From assembly GCA_035340715.1 (NCBI GenBank), contig DAOQTX010000018.1:1-45538 (forward strand): DNA of 45,538 nt, written 5' to 3'. The DNA is from DAOQTX01 sp035340715 (GTDB lineage: Bacteria; Bacteroidota; Bacteroidia; AKYH767-A; OLB10). The notes below the pieces were generated by a model. It did no database searches. It saw only the letters and a list, made by a program, of their open reading frames with translations, and was not told the origin of the DNA. This document shows positions 1-7,461 of the stretch, piece after piece; the first letter of the stretch is position 1; each line of letters starts with the position of its first letter. The position numbers were made by a program, and so were the translations under genes.

Positions 1-978
1 TCAGGACCTGAAACCGGAGTGCGCGATCGTGCATCTTATGTATTGCAACAAGGTAAAATAAAAATAATACTGACCAGCAGTATCCATGTAGATACGGACG
101 TATCACGTCACCATTCCATCCATGGCGATGGAGTGAAAGTTTTAGCCCTGTGGGTTGACAATGCTACAAAGTCGTATGAAGAAACGACTAAGAGAGGAGC
201 TACCGGAGTTATACCTCCTACCACATTGAAAGACGAACACGGAGAGGTGGTCATATCGGCTATTCAAACCTATGGTGAAACCATTCACAAATTTGTAGAA
301 CGTAAAAACTACAAAGGCATATTCTTACCCGGATATAAAGAAGCGAAAAGTAGTATTCCGGTTAAGAGTGTTGGATTGAAAGTAATTGATCATTGTGTTG
401 GAAATGTAGAATTAGGAATGATGAATAAGTGGGTGAAGTTTTACGAAGATGTTATGGGATTTAAGTTGCTCTTGACCTTTGACGATAAAGATATATCAAC
501 GGAATACTCTGCTCTGATGAGTAAGGTAGTTTCCAATGGAAATGGTTATATAAAATTTCCAATAAACGAACCGGCCGATGGAAAGAAAAAATCGCAGATC
601 GAAGAGTATTTAGAGTTTTATAAAGGAGCCGGTTGTCAACATATTGCTGTATTAACAGATGACATTATTCATACCGTTGGTGAACTTAGAGCAAGAGGAA
701 TTGACTTCTTGTATGTACCCGACAACTATTATGAAGATGTTTTGGATCGTGTTGGAGAAATAGATGAAGACTTAAATGATCTGAAGAAATTAAATATCCT
801 TATCGATCGTGATGAAGAGGGTTATCTGTTACAGTTGTTTACCAAACCCGTTCAAGACCGACCTACCGTTTTCTTTGAAATCATTCAGCGAAAAGGAGCT
901 AAATCATTTGGCAAAGGAAACTTTAAAGCCTTATTCGAGTCGATAGAGCGCGAGCAAGAAGCCAGAGGTAATTTATAA
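1..978 (+). CDS. hpd: 4-hydroxyphenylpyruvate dioxygenase, 5' end outside the window
   Basis: This non-haem iron enzyme converts 4-hydroxyphenylpyruvate to homogentisate in tyrosine degradation. The reading frame is open from base 1, where it reads SGPETGVRDRASYVLQQG, a typical internal stretch of the family. The GTG at 19 is therefore an internal valine and the true start lies upstream of the window. The C-terminal vicinal-oxygen-chelate domain holds the expected iron ligands: His in VIDHCVGNVELG, His in GCQHIAVLTDD and Glu in VFFEIIQRKG. The last ends in the family's PTVFFEIIQR block. The visible 325 residues are most of a usual protein of 350-390. The gene ends in a strong terminator at 1001-1030 and converges on glnN. 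Identity is secure; the missing N-terminus cannot be judged. Confidence 0.96.
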   Translation, partial: SGPETGVRDRASYVLQQGKIKIILTSSIHVDTDVSRHHSIHGDGVKVLALWVDNATKSYEETTKRGATGVIPPTTLKDEHGEVVISAIQTYGETIHKFVERKNYKGIFLPGYKEAKSSIPVKSVGLKVIDHCVGNVELGMMNKWVKFYEDVMGFKLLLTFDDKDISTEYSALMSKVVSNGNGYIKFPINEPADGKKKSQIEEYLEFYKGAGCQHIAVLTDDIIHTVGELRARGIDFLYVPDNYYEDVLDRVGEIDEDLNDLKKLNILIDRDEEGYLLQLFTKPVQDRPTVFFEIIQRKGAKSFGKGNFKALFESIEREQEARGNL

Positions 979-1000
979 AAACTATAATTCTTATAAATGG

Positions 1001-1030
1001 AAAGAGCTACCTTAGGGTTGCTCTTTTTTT
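1001..1030 (+). terminator. Intrinsic terminator of hpd
   Basis: AAAGAGCTACC (1001-1011) pairs with GGTTGCTCTTT (1016-1026) around the loop TTAG, with one mismatch, and a run of T follows to 1030. It lies 22 bases after the hpd stop. The last bases touch the glnN stop codon on the other strand. The hairpin could also halt glnN transcription, but the minus-strand side has no T tract. Confidence 0.8.
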
Positions 1031-3219
1031 TACTTAATGACAACCATTTCACGGTATTTAGGTACCGGCCACAAGGCATCATCGGTAAGCATTTCAAGTT
1101 TGTCCGTATGGTATCGTAAAGTATCAAAGTGTGTTCGCACTTTATCGCAATAAGCAATTGCCATATCTCTGCTGTTCTTAGCTACATTGGCTTTCTTTCG
1201 TGCTTCTACCATTTCATACACGCCTTTCTTTATCACATTAACATGTTCTGAAATTTCTTTTATCAACTCCAACTGTGCATTTGTAGCATCTGCTTTTAAT
1301 CCAAGATTCTTAAGTCCTTCAACATTTCGGATCAAACGGTTCTGATATTCGATTGCAGCAGGTATGATGTGATTCAACAATAAATCACCCATCACTCTCG
1401 ATTCTATTTGAATTTTCTTGGTGTAGGTTTCAAGCATAATTTCATGCCGAGCTTCCACTTCTCTATGACTGAATACTTTTGTACGTTCAAATAAGCTTAA
1501 AGAATTTTTAGAGACATAAGCATCTAAAGCTTGAGGTGTTGTTTTTAAATTGGAAAGTCCTCTTTTCTTCGCTTCCTTAACCCATTCATCGCTGTATCCA
1601 TTACCTTCAAATCGAATGTGTTTTGTTGCTACAATATAATCGCGCAACACTTTAAAGATCGCTTCGTCTTTACCGGTGTTTTTTGAGATCAAAGCATCAA
1701 CCTCACCTTTAAACTTTTTCAACTGATCGGCCATAATGGTATTGAGCACCAACATTGCCTGACCACAATTAGCCGATGATCCTACCGCACGAAACTCAAA
1801 TTTGTTTCCTGTAAATGCAAAGGGTGAAGTACGATTTCGATCAGTGTTGTCTAATAAAATCTCCGGTATCTTTCCAATGTTCAACTTCAGCTCGGTTTTT
1901 TCTTCAGGCGTCATCTTATCTTTTTTTACCTTCTTCTCTATCTCATCCAATACTTTTGTCAATTGAGCTCCAATAAAAATAGACATGATGGCGGGTGGTG
2001 CTTCGTTAGCACCTAAACGATGATCGTTGCTGGCCGAAGCGATGCTGGCTCGCATCAAATCAGCATGATCGTGAACCGCTTTAATGGTATTGATAAAAAA
2101 GGTTAAGAACTGTAAATTACTTTTTGGTGTTGAACCGGGCGATAACAAATTCTTTCCAGCATCGGTTGACAATGACCAGTTGTTGTGTTTACCAGAACCA
2201 TTGATTCCTGCGTAGGGCTTTTCGTGTAAAAGCACTTTAAAATTATGTCTGCGTGCAATTTTATCAATCACATCCATTAACAGTTGATTGTGATCAACCG
2301 CTAAATTGATTTCTTCAAAAACCGGAGCACATTCAAACTGACTGGGCGCTACCTCGTTGTGACGTGTCTTTAAAGGAATTCCCAATTTAAGTGCTTCTCT
2401 TTCGAATTCGACCATAAAAGTATAAACACGAGAAGGTATGCTACCGAAATAATGATCTTCCAATTGTTGTCCCTTAGCTGGTGAATGACCAAATAAAGTT
2501 CTGCCTGTTGCTACCAAATCAGGACGTGCATTGAATACATCCGAGTCGATGAGAAAATATTCTTGCTCAACTCCAAGTGTGGCATTGACGTGCGCAACAT
2601 TTTTGTCGAAATATTGACAAACCGAAACGGCAGCTTCATCCAATACACTTAGGGCTTTTAGCAATGGTGCTTTATAATCGAGTGTTTCACCTGTATAACT
2701 TACAAAGATGGTTGGAATACATAAAGTAAGTCCCGCCTGACTTTCGATAATGAATGCAGGTGAACTAGGGTCCCAAGCGGTATATCCTCTTGCCTCAAAT
2801 GTATTACGTATGCCTCCACTCGGAAAACTTGATGCATCAGGTTCTTGCTGAACCAAAGCGCTGCTTGAAAATACTTCTATTGCTTTTCCATCGGAAAGTT
2901 CAAAAAACGAATCGTGCTTTTCGGCAGTAGTACCTGTTAGAGGTTGAAACCAATGGGTATAGTGTGTAGCTCCTTTTGACATGGCCCAGTTTTTCATAGC
3001 AGCAGCTACTTGCTCTGCCGTTCTTCGATCGATACGATGCCCACTTTCAACGGTCATTTTCATTTGAGAAAAAATTTCTTTGCTCAAATATTTTTGCATG
3101 GTATCCATTCCAAAAACATTTTCACCGAAATATTCAGAAGCTTTCTGTAATGAATTAATCGGACCAGAAGTTCTTGAATTACTTGCGCGTACTGCATCAA
3201 AACGAAGGGTAACTGACAT
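1030..3219 (-). CDS. glnN: Glutamine synthetase, type III (GlnN)
   Basis: This enzyme makes glutamine from glutamate and ammonium with ATP and is a main ammonium-assimilating enzyme in Bacteroidota. It is 729 residues long, the size of the large type III enzymes and not the roughly 450-470 of types I and II. The N-terminus has the type III block YFGENVFGMDTMQKYLSKE. The catalytic core follows, with GVEQEYFLID, the ammonia/glutamate region KPYAGINGSGKHNNWS, and NRTSPFAFTGNKFEFRAVGS near the nucleotide and substrate sites. The ATG at 3219 (MSVTLRFDAV) is chosen over an in-frame TTG at 3240, because the residues before it do not resemble the family and the promoter element at 3238-3245 would overlap that TTG. 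The gene is monocistronic and converges on hpd. Confidence 0.97.
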   Translation of the reverse strand: MSVTLRFDAVRASNSRTSGPINSLQKASEYFGENVFGMDTMQKYLSKEIFSQMKMTVESGHRIDRRTAEQVAAAMKNWAMSKGATHYTHWFQPLTGTTAEKHDSFFELSDGKAIEVFSSSALVQQEPDASSFPSGGIRNTFEARGYTAWDPSSPAFIIESQAGLTLCIPTIFVSYTGETLDYKAPLLKALSVLDEAAVSVCQYFDKNVAHVNATLGVEQEYFLIDSDVFNARPDLVATGRTLFGHSPAKGQQLEDHYFGSIPSRVYTFMVEFEREALKLGIPLKTRHNEVAPSQFECAPVFEEINLAVDHNQLLMDVIDKIARRHNFKVLLHEKPYAGINGSGKHNNWSLSTDAGKNLLSPGSTPKSNLQFLTFFINTIKAVHDHADLMRASIASASNDHRLGANEAPPAIMSIFIGAQLTKVLDEIEKKVKKDKMTPEEKTELKLNIGKIPEILLDNTDRNRTSPFAFTGNKFEFRAVGSSANCGQAMLVLNTIMADQLKKFKGEVDALISKNTGKDEAIFKVLRDYIVATKHIRFEGNGYSDEWVKEAKKRGLSNLKTTPQALDAYVSKNSLSLFERTKVFSHREVEARHEIMLETYTKKIQIESRVMGDLLLNHIIPAAIEYQNRLIRNVEGLKNLGLKADATNAQLELIKEISEHVNVIKKGVYEMVEARKKANVAKNSRDMAIAYCDKVRTHFDTLRYHTDKLEMLTDDALWPVPKYREMVVIK

Positions 3220-3237
3220 ATTTTTATATATTTTTTG

Positions 3238-3269
3238 CAAATGTATGCTTTAAACAGGGGGGTATGCAA
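3238..3269 (-). promoter_or_regulatory. Probable glnN promoter
   Basis: On the minus strand a TTG (3269-3267) is followed after 21 bases by TACATTTG (3245-3238), matching the Bacteroidota -33/-7 pattern TTG ... TAnnTTTG. The expected start of transcription is about 12 bases before the glnN ATG, so the leader would be short. The spacer contains six consecutive C on this strand (G at 3257-3262). Confidence 0.55.
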
Positions 3270-3321
3270 GAAATATTTATCTTTTTTTATCAAAACCCCC
3301 ATAATTTTAGGGGGGGGGTGC

Positions 3322-3357
3322 AAAAAAAATCCCTCTTTTAAGAAAAAGAGGGATTTT
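3322..3357 (-). terminator. Intrinsic terminator of tatA
   Basis: AAAATCCCTCTTTT (3326-3339) and AAAAGAGGGATTTT (3344-3357) form a perfect 14-base-pair stem around a four-base loop. Read on the minus strand, a T tract follows (A run 3322-3329 on the plus strand). It sits 19 bases past the tatA stop and before the glnN promoter, so it insulates glnN. Confidence 0.88.
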
Positions 3358-3375
3358 CGTTTACATCGAATTACG

Positions 3376-3657
3376 TTACTCTTGCTCAGCTTTAGGATTA
3401 TGTTCCTTCAATTCTTCTATCTGTTTTTGATTGCTATTGGTGTTATCATGTTTTTTGTTTTGATCTTCATGCATAGCATCGTTGATATCGCGCTGTACTC
3501 CATTCATGGCATCTTTAAATTGACGCATGCCACTTCCTAATCCGCGAGCTAATTCAGGAATTTTTTTTGATCCAAAAAAGAACAAAACGAAAATAAAGAT
3601 GACGATCAGTTCGCCTCCACCTAAGCTCTCGAGAAATAAAATTATCATTGGATTCAT
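3376..3657 (-). CDS. tatA: TatA/E-family twin-arginine translocase subunit
   Basis: TatA forms the pore-like assembly that moves folded proteins with twin-arginine signals across the inner membrane. The protein has one N-terminal transmembrane helix (about residues 10-26, LIVIFIFVLFFFGSKK) with the hallmark FG at its end. The amphipathic helix KKIPELARGLGSGMRQFKDA follows, then a charged, disordered Gln/Asn/Glu-rich tail. Length is 93 residues from the ATG at 3657 (MNPMIILFLE). A longer frame to 3681 would add MAFLYFYN, which runs into the secDF terminator hairpin, so I rejected it. The gene follows secDF, another export component, but a terminator at 3671-3701 separates them. No tatC is visible in the window. 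Confidence 0.92.
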   Translation of the reverse strand: MNPMIILFLESLGGGELIVIFIFVLFFFGSKKIPELARGLGSGMRQFKDAMNGVQRDINDAMHEDQNKKHDNTNSNQKQIEELKEHNPKAEQE

Positions 3658-3670
3658 ATTGTAAAAATAC

Positions 3671-3701
3671 AAAAAAGCCACCGAGATTACTCAGTGGCTT
3701 T
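3671..3701 (-). terminator. Intrinsic terminator of secDF
   Basis: On the minus strand AAAGCCACTGAG (3701-3690) pairs with CTCGGTGGCTTT (3685-3674), one pair being T-G, around a four-base loop, and six T follow. It lies between the secDF stop and the tatA start. Confidence 0.85.
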
Positions 3702-3723
3702 CTTAATCGTAGTTTAGTTATTA

Positions 3724-6717
3724 TTACTTACTGTTTTTCTTTTTTGAAAAGTCAATCACAATTGGCGTTGCAACATAAAGTGATGAATAGGTCCCCACAA
3801 TCACTCCCATTAGCATTGCGAATGTAAATCCACGTATTACCTCTCCTCCGAATATAAAGATAGCCAAGAGTACGAAGAATATGGTTAACGAGGTATTGAT
3901 GGTTCTACTTAATGTAGAATTCAATGCATCGTTTACAACTTTTTCCATTTCACCCTTGTGATGAATACCTAAATACTCTCTAATTCTATCGAATACAACC
4001 ACGGTATCGTTCAGTGAGTATCCCATTACCGTAAGGATGGCTGCAATAAATGCTTGATCGATTTCGAGAGAGAATGGTAAAATACCCCAAAGCATAGAGA
4101 ACAATGAAATCACTATTAAGGTGTCGTGCAATAAAGCAACTGTTGCACCTAAACCAAAGGTCCATCTTCTGAATCGTAAAATGATATAGAGGAAAATAAT
4201 AAATACTGCGATGACTAATGACCATAATGCAGACACTTTAATATCATCGGCCACAGTAGGACCTACCTTTTGAGAACTCATGATTTGCGCAGCATCAATA
4301 CTCAAACCCTCTCTCAATGCCTGCTCAACTTTTTGATCCGCATCTTCACTATTATCATCAATCAAATACGTGGTTGTAATTTTCACTTGATTTGATGAAC
4401 CAAATGTTTTAACCTCCGGAGCACTGGCAAAAGAACCAGTAAGTTTAGAGCGTATATCTAATGTAGAAACAGCTTCATCAAAACGCACAACATAGGTTCT
4501 TCCTCCTTTAAAATCAACTCCCAAATTAAATCCTCTGAAAATCATGAATCCAATTCCTACGGCTATGATGGTAGTTGAAAGGAAGTAGAAAAACTTACGC
4601 TTCGATACAAAGTCGATGTTCAAATTCTTGAAAGCTCCTTCAGAGATTTTAGTCGCGAATTTTATCTCTTTGTTTTTGCCTAACCATGCTTCAAAAATCA
4701 ATCGAGTAATAAATATAGCAGTGAACAAAGTTGTAAGAATACCGATGATAAGCGTTGTAGCAAATCCTTGAATTGGACCAGAACCAAAAACATAAAGTAC
4801 GATACCCGTTAAAAGCGTTGTAACGTTTGCATCAATGATGGAACTATAAGCCGCTTTGAAACCATCAGCAATAGCTAATCTACCACCTTTTCCATTAGCA
4901 ATTTCTTCTCGAACGCGCTCATAGATAAGAATATTGGCATCCACCGCCATTCCTAAAGTAAGCACTATACCAGCAATACCTGGTAGTGTAAGCACAGCAC
5001 CTAATGAGGCTAAAACTCCAAATATGAAAAATATGTTGGCGAATAGAGCCAAATTGGCTGCCCATCCTGCATTGTTATAATAGAACACCATAAAGGCCAA
5101 CACCAAAAGTAGCGCTATAACAAATGACAGTAAACTTGAATTGATCGACTCTTTTCCTAAAGAAGGCCCTACTACTGCTTCCTCAACAATTTTTGCTGGA
5201 GCAGGAAGTTTACCCGCTTTCAATATATTGGCTAAGTCTTTCGCTTCATTTATAGTGAAGTTACCGCTGATAGAAGAATTACCTCCGGCAATTTCTCCTT
5301 GCACTGTTGGATAGGAATACACATAATTGTCGAGAACAATGGCTATGCTTTTTCCGACATTTTCAGAAGTAAGGCGTTTCCAAATTTTTGCACCTTCGGC
5401 ATTCATTCTCATAGTTACTTCAGGATTGGAGTTCAATTGTCCAAAATCCTGACGGGCATCCACCACCATATCTCCTTCTAAAGAAGATTGTCCATCGCGG
5501 CTGCTCACTTTTATAGCTACTAACTCTAATGCGCTTGATTCAGGCGTGGGAGGTTTAACACCCCAAAGTAATTTTAAATTTTTAGGAAGTAGTTCTTTTA
5601 TCTCCGGACGATCAAAAATCCTGTTTACTTTACCTGTGTCTTTAATTAAGGCATAACCAACAACAGGCCCTTGACGATATTCACTTTGTCCTTGTGCATT
5701 TTGGAAAATGCTGGGTGCCAATACAGCAAACAAAGGATTTTCTTTTGCAAAATCTTCAAATGTTGCGGCAGCACTCGTATCTTTTGGAGTGGTATCGTTT
5801 TGTACTTGAGATACTAAATCATCAAAACCATCTGCAGCTGAATCGGTGGCTGCAATCACTGGATTTAGAGAATCACCCGCTGCCAATGCCGTTAAAGATG
5901 TATCGGCCACATCAAAGGTTTCTGAAGTAGAACCTCCAAGTTGGTTGAGATTACGTAATCGTTCATTTATTTTAGTAAAATATGTTTCAGTTATTTCAGC
6001 ATTTTCATGTGTCTCCCAGAATTCCAGTCGAGCTGTTCCTTGTAATAGCTTACGAACACGATCGGGCTCCTTAACTCCAGGCAATTCAACTAATATTCTT
6101 CCTGATCCTAATTGTTGAATATTCGGTTGAGTTACACCAAATTTATCAATACGAGTACGGAGAATATTAAAAGTACGATCGATGGCAGCATCTGCTTCTT
6201 CGCGAATTACAGCAATAACTTCTTCATTGGTGCTGTTAAAATTTACTCGACCCTGCAAATCCATTGTATTAAAAATGGCCGCTAGTTTAGCGTTTGGGTC
6301 TGCTTGAGAAAATGCTCTTCCGAATAAGGTTACAAAATCTTCCTGGCTATTCTTCTGCATTTGTTGCGCATCGGCCAATGCTTTATTAAAAGTTGGATCG
6401 GTACTGAAATTAGCCATAGATTTTATCAGATCAACTACCGATACTTCCATAGTTACGTTCATACCGCCCTTAAGATCAAGACCTAAGTTCAGTTCTCTTT
6501 CCTTACACTCTAAAAAAGTATAATTTTTAAATAATAAATTATAGCTGGGGACATTTGCTATTGAATCAAGATATTCTCTTTCTTTTACCGGATCGCCTGC
6601 TGCATAATCTTTGGCTTTCGATTCTTTCATTTTTACGGCTACCGTAAATGAAAGCTGATAGATACAAACTAGTGCAAGAAGGATGGCGAACCATCTGATA
6701 GTACCTTTGTTTTGCAT
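3724..6717 (-). CDS. secDF: Protein translocase subunit SecDF (SecD-SecF fusion)
   Basis: SecDF is an inner-membrane, proton-driven partner of SecYEG that pulls translocating proteins out on the periplasmic side. This 997-residue protein is a natural SecD-SecF fusion, the usual form in Bacteroidota. The SecD half has the LGLDLKGGMNVTMEV motif after TM1, a large periplasmic P1 region (about residues 100-510) and a membrane block with ANILIYERVREE. The SecF half starts near residue 690 with the matching FNLGVDFKGGRTYVVRF motif and ends with a block containing SLNDTVVVFDRIREYLG. P1 carries a low-complexity Thr/Ala/Asp-rich insert around residues 265-320, a poorly conserved spot. Twelve transmembrane helices are expected. 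It has its own promoter (6751-6781) and terminator. Confidence 0.97.
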   Translation of the reverse strand: MQNKGTIRWFAILLALVCIYQLSFTVAVKMKESKAKDYAAGDPVKEREYLDSIANVPSYNLLFKNYTFLECKERELNLGLDLKGGMNVTMEVSVVDLIKSMANFSTDPTFNKALADAQQMQKNSQEDFVTLFGRAFSQADPNAKLAAIFNTMDLQGRVNFNSTNEEVIAVIREEADAAIDRTFNILRTRIDKFGVTQPNIQQLGSGRILVELPGVKEPDRVRKLLQGTARLEFWETHENAEITETYFTKINERLRNLNQLGGSTSETFDVADTSLTALAAGDSLNPVIAATDSAADGFDDLVSQVQNDTTPKDTSAAATFEDFAKENPLFAVLAPSIFQNAQGQSEYRQGPVVGYALIKDTGKVNRIFDRPEIKELLPKNLKLLWGVKPPTPESSALELVAIKVSSRDGQSSLEGDMVVDARQDFGQLNSNPEVTMRMNAEGAKIWKRLTSENVGKSIAIVLDNYVYSYPTVQGEIAGGNSSISGNFTINEAKDLANILKAGKLPAPAKIVEEAVVGPSLGKESINSSLLSFVIALLLVLAFMVFYYNNAGWAANLALFANIFFIFGVLASLGAVLTLPGIAGIVLTLGMAVDANILIYERVREEIANGKGGRLAIADGFKAAYSSIIDANVTTLLTGIVLYVFGSGPIQGFATTLIIGILTTLFTAIFITRLIFEAWLGKNKEIKFATKISEGAFKNLNIDFVSKRKFFYFLSTTIIAVGIGFMIFRGFNLGVDFKGGRTYVVRFDEAVSTLDIRSKLTGSFASAPEVKTFGSSNQVKITTTYLIDDNSEDADQKVEQALREGLSIDAAQIMSSQKVGPTVADDIKVSALWSLVIAVFIIFLYIILRFRRWTFGLGATVALLHDTLIVISLFSMLWGILPFSLEIDQAFIAAILTVMGYSLNDTVVVFDRIREYLGIHHKGEMEKVVNDALNSTLSRTINTSLTIFFVLLAIFIFGGEVIRGFTFAMLMGVIVGTYSSLYVATPIVIDFSKKKNSK

Positions 6718-6750
6718 GAATAATTGTTTTTCAATTCGTTAAAGAGGGCG

Positions 6751-6781
6751 CAAATATAGGTTTACAAATTCGAATTTTCAA
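6751..6781 (-). promoter_or_regulatory. Probable secDF promoter
   Basis: On the minus strand TTG (6781-6779), a 20-base spacer and TATATTTG (6758-6751) fit the Bacteroidota consensus very well. Transcription would start about 28 bases before the secDF ATG. No clear intrinsic terminator separates it from guaD upstream, so some read-through from that operon is possible. Confidence 0.7.
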
Positions 6782-6850
6782 TCTTTTTAATCCTGCATTT
6801 AAAACCAAAGGGCCTCTTAACGCTTAATTTTTAAGTTGTATATAATTTTT

Positions 6851-7321
6851 TTAATAAATCTTCTTTTCTGGAAACACATTCCATTCTGTAAACAGGTGTT
6901 TTCCCTCTTTTTGTAAAAGTTGAATGCTTTTCAAACTTCGATCAGAAGGGTTAAGTTTCACTTCCTGGTAAAAAATACTATCGTCAAATCCACCTTCCGC
7001 TGCATCGTCTCTGCCCGCTGCAAAATACAAGGCATCTATTCTAGCCCACAATATGGCTCCCAAACACATGGGACATGGCTCGCATGAACTATATATAATA
7101 CTTCCCGAAAGATCGAAATCCTTCAAAGTTTCGGCTGCCATTCGAATGGCACATATTTCAGCATGTGCGGTAGGATCTTTGCTATAGAGGACATTGTTCG
7201 CTCCTTTGCCTATTACAGAACCATTTTTAACCACAAGTGCACCAAAGGGTCCACCTTTTCCTTCCTTCATCCCTTCTCTGGCCAATTTAATAGCCATATG
7301 TAAGAAATGCTCATGATCCAT
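6851..7321 (-). CDS. guaD: Guanine deaminase, CDA-fold (GuaD type)
   Basis: This enzyme would deaminate guanine to xanthine in purine salvage or catabolism. From the ATG at 7321 it is 156 residues, the length I recall for Bacillus subtilis GuaD, and the key residues fall at the same positions: His53 and Glu55 in DPTAHAE, and Cys83 and Cys86 in SSCEPCPMC. These are the zinc ligands and the proton-shuttling Glu. The GuaD-specific GFDDSIFY block (Asp114) and the C-terminal EKKIY ending in Tyr156 are also present. In GuaD that tail reaches into the partner subunit of a domain-swapped dimer. These features favour guanine deaminase over the related tRNA adenosine or cytosine deaminases. A GTG at 7327 would add two residues and overlap the previous gene. 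It is last in an operon with the symporter and its small partner. Confidence 0.9.
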   Translation of the reverse strand: MDHEHFLHMAIKLAREGMKEGKGGPFGALVVKNGSVIGKGANNVLYSKDPTAHAEICAIRMAAETLKDFDLSGSIIYSSCEPCPMCLGAILWARIDALYFAAGRDDAAEGGFDDSIFYQEVKLNPSDRSLKSIQLLQKEGKHLFTEWNVFPEKKIY

Positions 7322-7323
7322 TT

Positions 7324-7461
7324 TCACACAGGGTCATTGTCGGTGTAGCTATCCGGTTCTGGTTTATCCGGAGTTCTGAGAACTTTTATGAAAAAAAACA
7401 GGGTAAATGAAAATACTACAACAAATACCATTGTCATGAGTAGTAATGCTGAACTGTTCAT
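7324..7461 (-). CDS. Small single-span membrane protein, MetS-like symporter subunit
   Basis: The 45-residue product starts MNSSALLLMTMVFVVVF, has one strongly hydrophobic helix (about residues 5-25), and then a short polar tail, IKVLRTPDKPEPDSYT. The ATG overlaps the stop codon of the preceding NSS symporter by one base (TAATG). An unusually good ribosome binding site, AAAGGAGG, lies nine bases before it, so coupled translation is likely. Only two bases separate its stop from the guaD ATG. Size, topology and position directly behind an NSS transporter match the MetS family of small subunits, known from methionine/alanine importers such as MetPS. The function is inferred from this context, because the sequence is too short for a firm family call. 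The gene is easy to miss because of its size. Confidence 0.75.
   Translation of the reverse strand: MNSSALLLMTMVFVVVFSFTLFFFIKVLRTPDKPEPDSYTDNDPV

Noticed and set aside
19..978. GTG at 19 as the start of the dioxygenase
   Set aside because: The frame is open to base 1 and the residues before it match the family, so this is an internal Val.
885..1157. 90-codon minus-strand frame spanning the hpd end and glnN
   Set aside because: It crosses a strong terminator and overlaps two certain genes.
3235..3540. 101-codon plus-strand frame over the tatA terminator and tatA
   Set aside because: It reads through the hairpin and homopolymer tracts and is antisense to tatA.
5846..6118. 90-codon plus-strand frame in secDF
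   Set aside because: It is a shadow of the SecD periplasmic region, with no start signal or homology.
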